In this document: positions 18,021-28,340 of the stretch, piece after piece
Numbering within the stretch: position 1 is the stretch's first letter
How the letters are laid out: every line of letters starts with the position of its first letter
Source of the DNA: Chloroflexi bacterium TSY
GTDB lineage: Bacteria > Chloroflexota > Anaerolineae > Caldilineales > Caldilineaceae
NCBI GenBank assembly: GCA_019217005.1
Contig: JAHBNG010000010.1
Coordinates: 124,001-188,000, forward strand
Length of the DNA stretch: 64,000 nt
Reading direction: 5' to 3'
Position numbers and translations under genes: made by a program
The notes under the pieces: generated by a model
What the model saw: only the letters and a program-made list of their open reading frames with translations
Database searches by the model: none
Told to the model about the DNA's origin: nothing

Positions 18021-19034
18021 TTAAAATCCCCCGCGTGCATCAACAAAATCCATGACTTCCTCTCGATATGGCATAGCTGTCCCGCATCCATGACGGGTCA
18101 CCACAATGGCACCGCATGCATTTGCCATGCGCGCACACTTGTACCAATCCCATCCTTGTAAATAGCCGTAGATCAAGCCGCTGGCAAAGGCATCTCCGGC
18201 TCCGACCGTATTCAGAATCTCGACGGGAAAGCCAGCCGCCTCAACCGGGGCCTGTAACGCCTGATAGATGCTAACGCCCCGTGCGCCTCGTTTGAGTACC
18301 AATGTATTGGGCTTGTTAGGACTGGTTAGTAGGTTCGCTATACGTCCCTCCAACTCATCTCTCTCCGCTTTTGTCACAGATTTACCCTGCATCATCCTTT
18401 CCGGTTTGGCTGACAACGCACCATAAAATTCTTCTTCGGTGCCGATGACAACGTCGAGTTGAGATAAAATTGTGCGAATATTGAGTCCAAACGCTTGCGG
18501 ATGGGACCATTGATCGGGACGCATATCGAGATCCATAAATGTGGTCACTTGCTGGCGTTGTGCTTCCCCCGCGGCAAAGAGAGTTGCGTCGCGACATGTC
18601 CCTCGGCTCAGTGCCGTGCCGGAAAGAAGCAACGCGCGCGTGTTCGCGATCGGCAAGGTTGCAACATCATCAATCGTCAGATAAATATCGGCAGGATCTT
18701 CTCGATAAAAGACGAGGGGAAACTTGTCCGGTGGCTGAACACCAACTACAGCCATGCCCGTGCGCGTTCCTGATTTGGTGGGAATATAGTCTGTGGCAAC
18801 GCCAGAGTCCCGCAGATAACGCAACACGAATTTTCCAACCTCATCGTCGCCGACTGCTGTTAGCAGCGCCGTCTTCAAGCCCAATCGACTTGAGCCAATG
18901 GCAATGTTGCTGGGGCTTCCACCAACGCCTGTCTCAAATCCGGTTATTTCGTCAAAGGGCGCACCAATGTTTTCTGCGAAGAGATCCATTGAGACGCGGC
19001 CAATAGTGATCAGGTCGAATCGTATAGTTGACAT
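18021..19034 (-). CDS. iolC: 5-dehydro-2-deoxygluconokinase
   Basis: 337 residues of the PfkB carbohydrate-kinase family. The N-terminal signature is GGSPSNIAIGSSRLGL near residue 38 and the C-terminal one LNTVGAGDAFASGLIYG near 273-290, with the catalytic Asp in GAGDAF. It phosphorylates 5-dehydro-2-deoxygluconate in inositol breakdown. The downstream aldolase step (IolJ) is not in the window. It heads the iolC-iolB-NUDIX-iolD run. Confidence 0.92.
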   Translation of the reverse strand: MSTIRFDLITIGRVSMDLFAENIGAPFDEITGFETGVGGSPSNIAIGSSRLGLKTALLTAVGDDEVGKFVLRYLRDSGVATDYIPTKSGTRTGMAVVGVQPPDKFPLVFYREDPADIYLTIDDVATLPIANTRALLLSGTALSRGTCRDATLFAAGEAQRQQVTTFMDLDMRPDQWSHPQAFGLNIRTILSQLDVVIGTEEEFYGALSAKPERMMQGKSVTKAERDELEGRIANLLTSPNKPNTLVLKRGARGVSIYQALQAPVEAAGFPVEILNTVGAGDAFASGLIYGYLQGWDWYKCARMANACGAIVVTRHGCGTAMPYREEVMDFVDARGGF

Positions 19035-19107
19035 AATGCTTTATTGCTGTTCGTATCTATTTTTTACATCGTAATCCAAGTGTTTACGAATTAGAGACGA
19101 GCAAATC

Positions 19108-19206
19108 GTAGGTCACTTCTCTGAAGTGACGGGCGTCAAGAACCCTGAATCTCCACTTGGAACCCGTCGTTCCCTTGCTACTTGTCCCGCCGGAGACGGG
19201 ACCTAC
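19108..19206. repeat. 99-bp REP-like palindromic element
   Basis: Bounded by GTAGGTC and its complement GACCTAC, with two inner hairpins: GTCACTTC/GAAGTGAC and GTCCCG/CGGGAC. It lies between the sulfatase stop and iolC, on the transcript of the catabolic cluster. Confidence 0.6.
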
Positions 19207-19212
19207 AATAAT

Positions 19213-20829
19213 CTACCCTTCATCCTGCACTGCATCATTCTGCACAAACCCCGGATTCTCTTGACGACGATCCATCAAGTCGTCCCACGGCATTACATTG
19301 CAGCGTTCTGCCCAGTCATCATAGAGCGTCATCAGTTCATTCGCGATCTCTGGCTGCTCAGTCAGCAGATCATTCATCTCTGTCCGATCGGCCTCCATAT
19401 CATACAACTCCCACCCGTCAGGATGCCTGGAAACCAACTTCCACTGACCGCGCCGAACCGCCTTGTTTCCTTCATGTTCCCAATAGAGTACATCCCGGTT
19501 GTGGGGTTGGTTCTGGAATGTTGGCCTCATACTAAACCCTTCGAGTGGCTTAATCTCTTTGCCCTGATGCCTCGTAGGATACTCGACTCCAGCCACATCT
19601 AAAAAGGTTGCCATCACGTCTGGCAATTGTGCTGGTTGATGTCGCCACTCGTTTTGCGTCTCAATGCCTGCAGGCCACTGGACGATAAAGGGGGTTGCAA
19701 TCCCACCTTCATGCACCCAATGTTTGTAGAGCCGAAAAGGTGTATTTGATAGATTGGCCCACGGGATGCCATAGCTTTGGTAGGTTTCTTCTCCCCCAGG
19801 CATAACGGTTGGGTCGTTGCCATATTGAATATCACGTCCGTCTCGCGTCTTGGCTGTCCCAACAGGTTCCAGGTGAACAGCCCAATGCCCGATCCGTTCG
19901 TGCAGTTCTTCGGCACACCCTCCATTGTCGGCCAGGAAGACAATGAGCGTATTTTCCCACTGTCCTGTCTCCTTGAGAGCCTGGAAGATACGCCCAATTC
20001 CCTGATCCATGCGGTCGATCTGCGCAGCATAGACCTCCATGCGCCGCACATTCCACTCCTTGTCGGATGCTTCATTCCAGGCAGGAACATCTGGATCACG
20101 GTCGGTTAGTGCCCAATCTTCATGAATAATACTCATCTCGACCATACGCTTGCGCCTCTCCCCCCGCAAGGCATCCCAGCCTGCATCGAAGCGACCCCTA
20201 TATTTGGCAATGTCCTCTGGATGGGCATGAAGCGGCCAATGGGGAGCTGTATAGGCAACATATTGGAAAAATGGCTGCCCGATTTTCCCTTCCGCATGCT
20301 CACGTATTTGGCGCACCGCCTCGTCTGAGATTGCGTCGGTAAAAAAGTAATCGTCGCCCTCTGGCTCAATCGGATCATTGTTCCGCCGAAGCGTGCGCGA
20401 TTGATAGAAGTTGGCTGCCCCGATCAAGATCCCATAATAATCATCAAACCCCCGCTGACAGGGCCAATTATGAGTCGGTCCCTCTAGATGGCGCGTCACA
20501 TGCCATTTGCCTGTCATATAGGTTGCATAGCCACCGCTTTTGAGTGCTTCGGCAATTGTGACGCTATTTGGATTCAAATCCCCCAAGTAGCCATCGAGCC
20601 CATCGTTGCCCAACATATGGCCCACATCTGCTTGATGGGGATATAGACCCGTCAGCAACGACGCCCGCGATGGGCAGCAGCGCGCCGTATTGTAAAATTG
20701 GGTATAGCGTAGACCATCTGCCGCCAGTGCATCTAGATTTGGGGTAGCGACCTCACCACCGTAGCAGCCGAGATCCGAGTAACCCATATCATCGTTCAAG
20801 ATCAGAAGTATGTTTGGTTGATTTGTCAT
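19213..20829 (-). CDS. Sulfatase (arylsulfatase family)
   Basis: 538 residues of the formylglycine-dependent sulfatase family. The N-terminus ILLILNDDMGYSDLGCYGG carries the Asp pair for calcium. The signature CCPSRASLLTG begins at residue 51, where C51 of C-x-P-x-R would be converted to formylglycine. GKWH near 107 and FLADNGG near 299 complete the active site. There is no signal peptide, so it is probably cytoplasmic. Placement inside an inositol cluster suggests, by inference only, a sulfated inositol or sugar substrate. The start lies 1 nt after the stop of the next upstream gene. Confidence 0.9.
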   Translation of the reverse strand: MTNQPNILLILNDDMGYSDLGCYGGEVATPNLDALAADGLRYTQFYNTARCCPSRASLLTGLYPHQADVGHMLGNDGLDGYLGDLNPNSVTIAEALKSGGYATYMTGKWHVTRHLEGPTHNWPCQRGFDDYYGILIGAANFYQSRTLRRNNDPIEPEGDDYFFTDAISDEAVRQIREHAEGKIGQPFFQYVAYTAPHWPLHAHPEDIAKYRGRFDAGWDALRGERRKRMVEMSIIHEDWALTDRDPDVPAWNEASDKEWNVRRMEVYAAQIDRMDQGIGRIFQALKETGQWENTLIVFLADNGGCAEELHERIGHWAVHLEPVGTAKTRDGRDIQYGNDPTVMPGGEETYQSYGIPWANLSNTPFRLYKHWVHEGGIATPFIVQWPAGIETQNEWRHQPAQLPDVMATFLDVAGVEYPTRHQGKEIKPLEGFSMRPTFQNQPHNRDVLYWEHEGNKAVRRGQWKLVSRHPDGWELYDMEADRTEMNDLLTEQPEIANELMTLYDDWAERCNVMPWDDLMDRRQENPGFVQNDAVQDEG

Positions 20830-20830
20830 A

Positions 20831-21232
20831 TTATGTTGTGAGCCAAGTGGAAAAAGTATGCTGTAGGTCCTCTATTTTATCATACAAATAGACTTTTGAA
20901 GAGATACCCGCCAGCGTCGTTGAAACATCCGAACCTATCTTGGCAATGGTGAACACACGTTTGCCTATCGCATGGGCATATCCCGCTTCGATCCCCAATC
21001 CGACACCTTTCTCCGACAATTCGATAATCGTCAAGTCGCAAGCTTGGATCACCTCAAATGTCTTCGCCATTAACGCTTGAGGTGTACCCAGATCCACGGC
21101 CCCCCACTGCTCAACGTCCCGGCGAATGCATTGACACTCCATGCCACAATTGGCGAGCGCTTGGGAAATGGCTTCAATTGTGGAGCGGTTTCGGTTGTCT
21201 GGATGGAACTTAATGCCGAGGTAAGCTTTCAT
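20831..21232 (-). CDS. Nucleoside 2-deoxyribosyltransferase-like small protein
   Basis: 133 residues with a flavodoxin-like alternating pattern. It starts MKAYLGIKFHPDNRNR, has VIQACDLTIIELSEKGVGLGIEAGYAHAIGKRV near 62-94 and a VYLYD strand near 113. The D-x-x-I/V-x-E...G-x-x-x-E-x-G-x-A layout is that of nucleoside deoxyribosyltransferases and related N-glycosidases. Its start and role are less certain than the fold. A 1-nt gap to the sulfatase suggests coupled translation. Confidence 0.65.
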   Translation of the reverse strand: MKAYLGIKFHPDNRNRSTIEAISQALANCGMECQCIRRDVEQWGAVDLGTPQALMAKTFEVIQACDLTIIELSEKGVGLGIEAGYAHAIGKRVFTIAKIGSDVSTTLAGISSKVYLYDKIEDLQHTFSTWLTT

Positions 21233-21291
21233 TTTTGGTGATTGGTTGCTAGTGATTGGTTGTTGGTAATTAGTTGTTTGAGGCTGAACTT

Positions 21292-22302
21292 TTAATAGAT
21301 TGGCGGGCGTTCGGGTATTGTGATGTTCTGGGGTAACCCGCTTTTTGCTGACTCAATGCAGGCATCGGCGATAATCATAGCGATATAACCGTCCCAAGCC
21401 GAGGGACCGGTTGGCACACCATCAATGATTGACTGCACCCATGCTCGCCCCTCAAGCTTGTAGGCCATGTCGAATCGTTGCAACCAATCCTCCGTGATCC
21501 ACTGACTGCGTTGATTGCTCTTGTTGACAATCGAGCTTTGGAATGAATTTGTCTGCACTGAACCCGTCTCGCCCGTCATCTTGACCTCAACTTCGTATCC
21601 GTAGCCAGACTCGGAGTTGCATTCAATCTGACCAAGAGCGCCATTTCGATATTGAAGCTGGACCAGCACAAAACGTGCCGTGTCTGGCCTTTCTTGCGCA
21701 CTAGGGATTGCGTTTGTATAGACACTCTCTACTTCATCGCCCATCATCCAGCGTGCCGAATGAATGTCGTGAATGACTGAATTGGTGATCACATCTTCAA
21801 CGGTACGCAGCATATTTTGGGTCGGATTAATATGTACGCCTCGAAAGGCCAATGGCTTGCCTAAATCTCCGCTATCGATGATTCGTTTGACATCCACGTG
21901 GGCTGGATCATACTCGCGCATAAAGCCCAACTGCACCATGCGTTGTCCGCCTGCCACTTCGGCCTCAATGACTTTGTGTGCTTCTGCTGCACTGGTTGCT
22001 AGCGGTTTCTCGCAAAGAACTGGTTTACCTGCTTCGATGCAGCTAAGTGTCAGTGCTGCATGAAAACGATCTGGCGCGGCAATCAGTATTGCATCCACAT
22101 CTGCATGATGAATCAGTTCGTCAGCATCTGAAAAGGTGTAGGAGGCTCCACTCTCTTGAGCAACCTGGTTCATCCGAACCTTGTCTACGTCCATCAGTGC
22201 AATCACTTGGGCTGTGGCCACCTCATGTGTCAGGTTTCGTACATGATGTCCGCCCATGCCTCCAGTACCAATTACGCCGATGTTGATCATATTCTTACTC
22301 AT
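21292..22302 (-). CDS. iolG: Gfo/Idh/MocA oxidoreductase, probable inositol 2-dehydrogenase
   Basis: 336 residues. The NAD-binding fold has [19 protein letters not shown] at the N-terminus and the family signature [13 protein letters not shown] near 90. The substrate domain has [18 protein letters not shown] and the catalytic D-x-x-x-H set in [14 protein letters not shown] near 175. This pattern matches myo-inositol 2-dehydrogenases and fits the neighbouring iolC, B, D and A. A related scyllo- or chiro-inositol or sugar dehydrogenase is possible, so the symbol is tentative. Confidence 0.75.
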   Translation of the reverse strand: MSKNMINIGVIGTGGMGGHHVRNLTHEVATAQVIALMDVDKVRMNQVAQESGASYTFSDADELIHHADVDAILIAAPDRFHAALTLSCIEAGKPVLCEKPLATSAAEAHKVIEAEVAGGQRMVQLGFMREYDPAHVDVKRIIDSGDLGKPLAFRGVHINPTQNMLRTVEDVITNSVIHDIHSARWMMGDEVESVYTNAIPSAQERPDTARFVLVQLQYRNGALGQIECNSESGYGYEVEVKMTGETGSVQTNSFQSSIVNKSNQRSQWITEDWLQRFDMAYKLEGRAWVQSIIDGVPTGPSAWDGYIAMIIADACIESAKSGLPQNITIPERPPIY

Positions 22303-22389
22303 TTATTGACCCTAAGTGTTTGTAGAGATAAGTTCGATGCCAAAAATGCTTGAGTCTGTCTACCATTGGGACTGGGCGATTGTCTGAGG

Positions 22390-23003
22390 TTAGTCTAGTA
22401 TAGCCACGAGAACCTGCAAGAGGGCGTCCAAGTCGGCTGGTACGCGGAATAGGTTTAGGTCTTGAATAATCTCTTTCCGAGTCCGTTTTAAGAGACCAAA
22501 TTGCCACACATTGCCAATCGAAACCGCGCCATATAAAGTGGGATTATCGCTCTCGATCCATTGATCCAGGGCGATCAGTTCGGCTGTCAACTGGGTAAAT
22601 CCATGTTGCAAGTTTTCATCTTTGGCCTCGACCACCAACAAAAAATTATCTTCATTCTGGATATAGTAATCTAGAGTGCCGCGCAACTGCTTCGTCACAT
22701 CCAAATAATATTCAATGCGTATTTTGATTTTTAGATAACGTGCAACATTTAGCAAGACTGGTGCAATGAGCGCCGCGCAACCTCGCTCGTCAAATCCACA
22801 TAGAGCAAAATCTCGTTAAGTTCTTGATGGAGTGGTGCAAAGTAATTTTCATCTGCAGCTTTATGGGGTAATTGATAACTTTGTACTTGATGATGGTAGC
22901 CAAAATATTTGGCGAGTTCGTCAACCGGTGGATTTAGTTTGAAGTAGTCGCTAAACGTATAAGATTTTTCTGGATCGATCACCGATCGTATGGGCACGCT
23001 CAT
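22390..23003 (-). pseudogene. PD-(D/E)XK-like hypothetical protein, single frameshift
   Basis: ATG 23003 stands behind a strong GGAGGG. The frame reads to SEVARRSL near 22775, where it fails; in another frame it continues as ALIAPVLLNVARYLKIK and ends at 22390. One indel in the run CGCGGCGCTC would restore a protein of about 203 residues. TLDYYIQNEDNFLLVVEAK near the middle resembles the D...ExK core of PD-(D/E)XK nucleases. Such proteins are scattered in cyanobacteria and Chloroflexota; no function is assigned. Confidence 0.7.
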
Positions 23004-23071
23004 CGTCAGACCCTCCTGATCAAACACCACTGGCCTATCGCTCTAATCTTTTCTTGAATTCACCACAATTG

Positions 23072-23914
23072 CTAATCCAGCGCGCCGACGGACCAATAAG
23101 GATCGTCCAATGGCGGTGGTTTGGGAACCGCACCTGCGCCAATGACCGACTGATCGAAATCGACCACCGCCCCTGTCATCATTCCCGATTCGTCTGAAGC
23201 CAAGAAAGCAATCGCGCGCGCGACCTCATCCATTTTCAATAAGCGACCAAAAGGCTGTTCAGCCTCAGCTTCCTCCAGCCAGTCTTTCCCGTCACTGTGG
23301 AACTTCCGTTGGATGACATCTTCGCCAGGCGTGTCCATCCAGCCAATGGCAAGCGCATTGGCGCGAATTTGATAGCGCATCAGTTGGAAGGCAACATTCT
23401 TGGTTAAAATATTGAGTGCACCTTTGGAGGCGGAATAAGGCATGAGAAACGCCTCACTGCCATAAGAAGCTACGCTGGAAACATTGACAATGGTGCCTGC
23501 AATGCCTTCTCTACGCATGATCTTGCATGAATCTTGGATCAGCAAATAAGGCGCTCGTGCATTGATCGCCATCATACGATCCCACAATTCGGGCGAAGTA
23601 TCCCACAGCGTGCCGCGCACAGTGAGTGCCGCACAGTTAATGAGAACGTGAACCGCACCAAAATGTTCATCGGCAGCGGCAACAATACGGCGACACGCGT
23701 CCACGTCCGCCAGATCCGCTTGTACAAACTGGGAAGGACAACCATTTTCTGTCAAAGAATTGGCAACAGCGTTGCCGCGCCCTGCATTGCGTCCGGTTAC
23801 GATAATGCCCGCTGCACCTCGTTCGACCAGAAGATGAGCCGTCGTTTCGCCCAACCCTTGTGTACTTCCGGTAATGATGGCGTATTTTCCCTCGAATGAG
23901 CTATGGTTTGTCAT
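23072..23914 (-). CDS. Short-chain dehydrogenase/reductase
   Basis: 280 residues of the classical SDR family. The cofactor motif TGSTQGLG is near residue 15, NCAAL near 94, the catalytic Ser in [10 protein letters not shown] near 147, and YSASK near 162. ATG 23914 ([16 protein letters not shown]) is preceded by AGGAC. The cofactor loop VTGRNAGR suggests NADP but is not decisive. The context of sugar-alcohol dehydrogenases suggests a polyol or inositol-derived substrate. Confidence 0.85.
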   Translation of the reverse strand: MTNHSSFEGKYAIITGSTQGLGETTAHLLVERGAAGIIVTGRNAGRGNAVANSLTENGCPSQFVQADLADVDACRRIVAAADEHFGAVHVLINCAALTVRGTLWDTSPELWDRMMAINARAPYLLIQDSCKIMRREGIAGTIVNVSSVASYGSEAFLMPYSASKGALNILTKNVAFQLMRYQIRANALAIGWMDTPGEDVIQRKFHSDGKDWLEEAEAEQPFGRLLKMDEVARAIAFLASDESGMMTGAVVDFDQSVIGAGAVPKPPPLDDPYWSVGALD

Positions 23915-24084
23915 ATGGGAATGTCCTGATTTAGTCGGAAATGTGGAGACTGCGTAGCGTACGCTCAAGCCTTGAGCTGTGTAGCCAAACGCATCCAGCA
24001 GTTAAAGCAAAAATGCTTTCTCTACTTTATAATTGGGATAGTAGAGTGTATAAAGTTGGCTTTCCTTCTCATGGTCCTTGATTG

Positions 24085-25116
24085 TCAAAATGATGAATCT
24101 GCCTGTACGATAACTTTCACCGCTTGGCCCCGTTGCGCCGCTTCAATACCGGCATGTATCTCAGGCAATGGAAGCGTCATGCTGTTCATAGCAGACGGTT
24201 TGATAACACCACTCTCTAGAATTTGGATGGCGCGGGGAAAGGTGTTTTCACCCACGAAAGCACCCGTAATGGTCAAATCGTTGCGCGTGATGGCGAACTG
24301 CTGAATTTCTGGTTTCGCATGTTCATTTAGACCGAAGAGTGAAATTGTGCCACCCTTCGCCGTACAGTCTAGAGCTGCGTCGAACTGGTTTCCTACAGCA
24401 TCAACCACCACTTCTGCACCGAAACCGTTGGTGACGTCCATCACGACATCGGTTAGCTTTTCGACCCCAGCATTAACCGCGACATCCAAACCGGCTTTCT
24501 TGGCAACATCCAACCGAACTTGTGCCAGATCTGAAATAATGACTCTGGCACCTGCTGCCTTCAACATCATGCCATGTAAAGCCCCAATTGGTCCTGCCCC
24601 AATGACCACCGCCGTCTGACCGGGCTGGATCCGGTAGCGATCCGTGCCGTTGACCACACATGAGAGTGGTTCAATCCAGACTGCCTCTTCAAAGGGAAGA
24701 TTCTTGGAGACTTGGTGCAGTGAGCTCTCTGGCGCTACCACATAACGAGCAAAGCCCCCATCGATGTTGATACCGATGGTGGTCCACTTTTCACAATGAA
24801 TGGTCATTCCGGATAGACAATACTTGCATTTCCCACACGTCAAATTCGCGGCGACGGAGACGCGATCACCAATCTTTGTATCAGTGACATCATCGCCCGC
24901 ATCGACGACATATCCGACAAACTCGTGGCCCAACACCGTATCTGGTGTGCCTGGATAACCTGGAGGCACCGATAAAATATGCAGATCTGTGCCACACACA
25001 CCACACCCCTCCACCTCGATTCGTACCCAATCATCCGCCAGTAATGAAGGAATAGGCCTTTCTTTGATATCGAGTTGTCCTTCTCCGACGAATACACCAG
25101 CAAGCATTGTAGTCAT
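24085..25116 (-). CDS. Zinc-dependent alcohol/polyol dehydrogenase (MDR family)
   Basis: 343 residues of the medium-chain dehydrogenase family. Catalytic zinc ligands are in GCGVCGTD (near 39) and GHEFVGYVVDAGDD (near 64). The structural zinc site CGKCKYCLSGMTIHC is near 94-108, and the NAD-binding turn VVIGAGPIGALHG near 172. Similar enzymes include sorbitol, threonine and scyllo-inosose-related dehydrogenases. It is the most upstream minus-strand gene of the catabolic block, starting about 22 bp from the end of the broken regulator. Confidence 0.88.
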   Translation of the reverse strand: MTTMLAGVFVGEGQLDIKERPIPSLLADDWVRIEVEGCGVCGTDLHILSVPPGYPGTPDTVLGHEFVGYVVDAGDDVTDTKIGDRVSVAANLTCGKCKYCLSGMTIHCEKWTTIGINIDGGFARYVVAPESSLHQVSKNLPFEEAVWIEPLSCVVNGTDRYRIQPGQTAVVIGAGPIGALHGMMLKAAGARVIISDLAQVRLDVAKKAGLDVAVNAGVEKLTDVVMDVTNGFGAEVVVDAVGNQFDAALDCTAKGGTISLFGLNEHAKPEIQQFAITRNDLTITGAFVGENTFPRAIQILESGVIKPSAMNSMTLPLPEIHAGIEAAQRGQAVKVIVQADSSF

Positions 25117-25137
25117 AATGGATTCTATCGTTTCCTT

Positions 25138-25365
25138 CTAATCAGCCCATTCAATACCAATCTCTGCACACCACTCTTCAATTCCGCGTTCAATCGCATC
25201 AAGTGCAGCCTCAAGCGTTGCAAAATCTTCATTGGTTTCCCACACAACACCGCCTTCATCCATCACCCTTGCAGTAGAATCGGTGTAATCATCACATCGT
25301 CCGATTTCGATACATCCATCCGCCATCCAATTGGTGATATTACGATACTTTTGATCGAGGTTCAT
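25138..25365 (-). CDS. Possible separate small acidic protein at the end of the regulator
   Basis: ATG 25365 follows GGGAGAAATTGCTC and gives about 75 residues: MNLDQKYRNITNWMADG, then IEIGRCDDYTDSTARVMDEG and a C-terminal EEWCAEIGIEW. It resembles small stand-alone acidic proteins of cyanobacteria and Chloroflexota (length and DDYSxSxxRxxDEGG pattern). It is in frame with the WD40 remnant, which normally ends earlier, so either the two genes became fused by loss of a stop or this is an independent gene. Confidence 0.5.
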   Translation of the reverse strand: MNLDQKYRNITNWMADGCIEIGRCDDYTDSTARVMDEGGVVWETNEDFATLEAALDAIERGIEEWCAEIGIEWAD

Positions 25366-26098
25366 GAGCAATTTCTCCCAAATATTACTTACGTTACAGA
25401 AACTGCATTGCGAGAATTGTTCGGGGGAATTTAGTTTGCCGTGCTTGGGTCCGTTTAGATGTAGAGCAGTAGTATAGAATGATTCGTTGCTTAGAGCAAA
25501 AGACAATGGAAATGAACATCCAATCGCTTGCCAGTTTATAAATTCTTCAACTGCCCCCAACGCCATCAGCGCACCTTTCTGCGCCGCCGTAAGACCTGTC
25601 ACGTTGCGAATATTCATCCCTGCATAGGGTAGATCGGCCTGCAATATCTTGCTTGGTGTCTGGGGACCATTTAGCAAACTATCTATCTTCCCGTATTTGA
25701 TTTGGTCGTCCCAGCCACTGTTGATGAGCGTCTCGCCTTCTGGATGAAATCGTAGACAGGTAATGCTTAGTTGATGCGCATTTTCGACTACTGCCTCAAG
25801 CTCGCCCATTACCTCAAGTTCGCCCTCCCACAGTGACGTGATCGTCCAGAGACGGATGCTCCTGTCATAACAACCGCTTGCCAGACGATAGCACATTTGG
25901 GAAGGGGGGCTGTTGTCGCAAGGCTCTACTGGTTCCATGTTTGGGCTGAATTCAAGGCCGAATACGGGAACCGAATGTCCTCGAAGGACGGCAGAGGGCT
26001 GCCTGGGGCTGCTCTCCTGCGAACTCTCTGTGTGCATGTTCCACAGATAGATGGAGCCGTCGTGAAAACTAGCCGCCAAGACCGCTCCATCAGGGCTA

Positions 26099-26179
26099 GA
26101 ACCTATCCGAAAAGTGGTTGTGAGTTCGACCGGTTTCTCGAGCGAGAATACAACGTCACAGAACTTTTCGGATAAGCAC
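26099..26179 (+). repeat. 81-bp MITE, copy 2, inside the WD40 regulator
   Basis: Ends GAACCTATCCGAAAAGT and, on the other strand, GTGCTTATCCGAAAAGT form imperfect terminal inverted repeats. TA at 26097-26098 and 26180-26181 is a target duplication. The 83-bp addition is not a multiple of three and truncates the host reading frame. Excision in silico gives an uninterrupted WD40 blade, so the boundaries are well supported. Confidence 0.85.
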
Positions 26180-27901
26180 TAAGGGCAAGGTTACAGAAGG
26201 AACTGTCCTGTGCATGGACCACGCTCACAAGCTCACCACGCGCGATGTCCCACAGTCTCACTTCACCAAAATGCTCGCCGCTTGCCAAGTAACCCGTTTT
26301 GGGATGAAAAGCGAGGGCTTCAACCCCGCTGGAATGTCCGTGCAGAAGATAGTGGCAGCGCCCCGTGACCACATCCCAGATACGGATGTTGAAACCCATA
26401 CCACTTCCGCTAGCCAATAGCTGACCATCTGGACTAAAGGCAACGACATTGACGATACTACTGTGCCCACTCAGTACATGGTGGAGCGTTCCCACACCCA
26501 ACTGATCAATGTGCCACAGCCGAATCGTATGACTATCTGCTGTGCGCCACAAACGAATCTCGCCGGTAAAGGTGAGCGCAGAAAAGCTCAAACCATCGGG
26601 CGAAAAAGCCACCGTACTGACTATCCCCATCATGTCGCGAAAGAGCGAATCTGCCAAGTTCGCATGGGCAAAATTGACGGCTGGCAAATCAACCACGCGT
26701 AGGTCGGCCTGCCAGACCGCCAGGTGTGAGAAATCAGCGCCGCGCAGATCAACGTCTAGTGCCGTCATCAGATGGAGCAGATTGGCAGCAGCATAGCCGG
26801 GAGTCTGGGTTAGCTGGGATCGGTTCTCTGCTAAGACGCGCCGCAAGCGCTCAATGGCACCCGTCGTTCCTAGCTTGTCAACCAGCCGTTGCGCAATGGG
26901 CTGCAGGATAAGGCGTTTCTGACTCTCTTTGACGTATTCAAATGGTTGGGCCTTGAGGAGCACATGTCGGTTAAGCAGCGCAACGGCACCTGTTTCGAGT
27001 TCCTGACCCATGGCTTCAACCAGGCGGTTGGTCAAATACTCTGTCACGACATTTTGTAAGCGAAAACGAACGCCCCGCTGGTTGTTTTGATTTGGGCGGA
27101 TCTGTTCATAAATGGCTTGGGTCTCTGAGGTGGGTGCAACGCCAAATTCCTCCAGCAAAATCTTACAACAGGACTCGTAATGAGCCAGCGCAGCACTTCG
27201 TTGACCGCTGACGGCCAGCAGCTTCATCTTGAGGCGGTGAGTCTCCTCATTCCAGGCATCTAGCTCTAATAAATGCGTACAAACTTGCAGCCCCTCAGTG
27301 TGGTCGGCGCGGCTTTGATAGTAGCTCACCAACATCCACAGAGTCGCTAACATCCGTTCCCGAAAGTGTTCCCGCTGTATGGTGGCCCATTCTTCAAAGG
27401 CGATCGCTTCGCGAACGTGAAACCCTTCTAAAAAGTCTCCTTGATAGAACTGGATCGCCTTCTGATAACGTACTGGGTCAAACTCAGAAACCTCAGAGCC
27501 AGGTGCTTTATCGCTCAATAGTTCCTCGGGAAAGCATTCTATATCCAGCCACTAGCGACTTGTGGAATCAAAAGCAATCTTCTGGCGGGTGACCGTCAAA
27601 CAGTCGCCCAGAAGCTTACGCAGCTCTGAGTGCCGATTGCGTAGATATTTGCTGGCTTGGGCAGGGGATGCAGCTTCTGGCCACAAGAAATCTGCCAATA
27701 CATCTCGTTGTGAGCACGTTTGGTCACGACCAAGAAGAAGAAGAGGGCTTGGGCCTTTGATTGGAGTTGACCGGCAATGGATTCTCCATGCAACACAATC
27801 TGTGGTCGACCGAGCAGCATGATCTGGAGGTCGCTCGTTGCGATGGGTTTTGTACGAGTAGCTGTATTAACGTTTGGATGCATGTTTGCTTGGATGGCCA
27901 A

Positions 27902-28340
27902 AGTTTTATTGGACGAGCATAGAACGTTATTTAGGCAAACTAAAGGTACTCAAATTATAATATACTGGCAGTCACGTAGATGAAGAAATTGAGTAGACTC
28001 CAGTTTGGGGACGAAATACAGAAATATTCTCTTTGGGACGTTAATAGGGTGATTCTAGGGCGATCGTGTCGTACACTGATGCTCATGGAGCTAGTGAATC
28101 CATCATCAAAAATTGTAAGTCTCCTGCCGCTTGTCGAAGGAGACCATGAGAACAGATAAGACTATTCCAATAAATTCGATACTCAACAAGAGAAAAGAAT
28201 CGTGCAGCACAACGATATTCTGAACTGGTATCACGCAATACGCAATGGGCACATTCCATGAGTCATTGATTGTTTGGAACAGCCGAATGAATCAGGAGAA
28301 TCAATTATGACCGGTACACAAATTCACGAGATTGAAGAAT
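27902..28340. other. Intergenic region, nothing recognised
   Basis: About 440 bp of AT-leaning sequence between the divergent regulator remnant and the TAXI gene. I see no gene, hairpin or confident promoter. It must hold the promoter of the gene at 28341. Confidence 0.5.

Larger units (their letters stand above)
25138..27883 (-). pseudogene. BTAD/winged-helix regulator with WD40 repeats, multiply broken
   Basis: Read from ATG 27883: a winged-helix start (LQIMLLGRPQIVLHG), a frame break near 27690-27700 after which it continues ADFLWPEAASPAQA, then an amber codon at 27552-27554 (TSR stop WLDIECF). Next come the BTAD activation domain (DFLEGFHVREAIAFEEW), a middle region with pentapeptide-like ADLR/ADFS units, and WD40 blades (LSGHSSIVNVVAFSPDG, RIWDV). 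An 81-bp MITE at 26099-26179 then splits the blade; removing it plus one target copy restores LALSPDGAVLAASF. The last blades end in a family-typical MNIRNVTGLTAAQKGAL segment near 25600. Intact relatives are SARP/AfsR-like regulators of about 850-900 residues. Confidence 0.85.
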
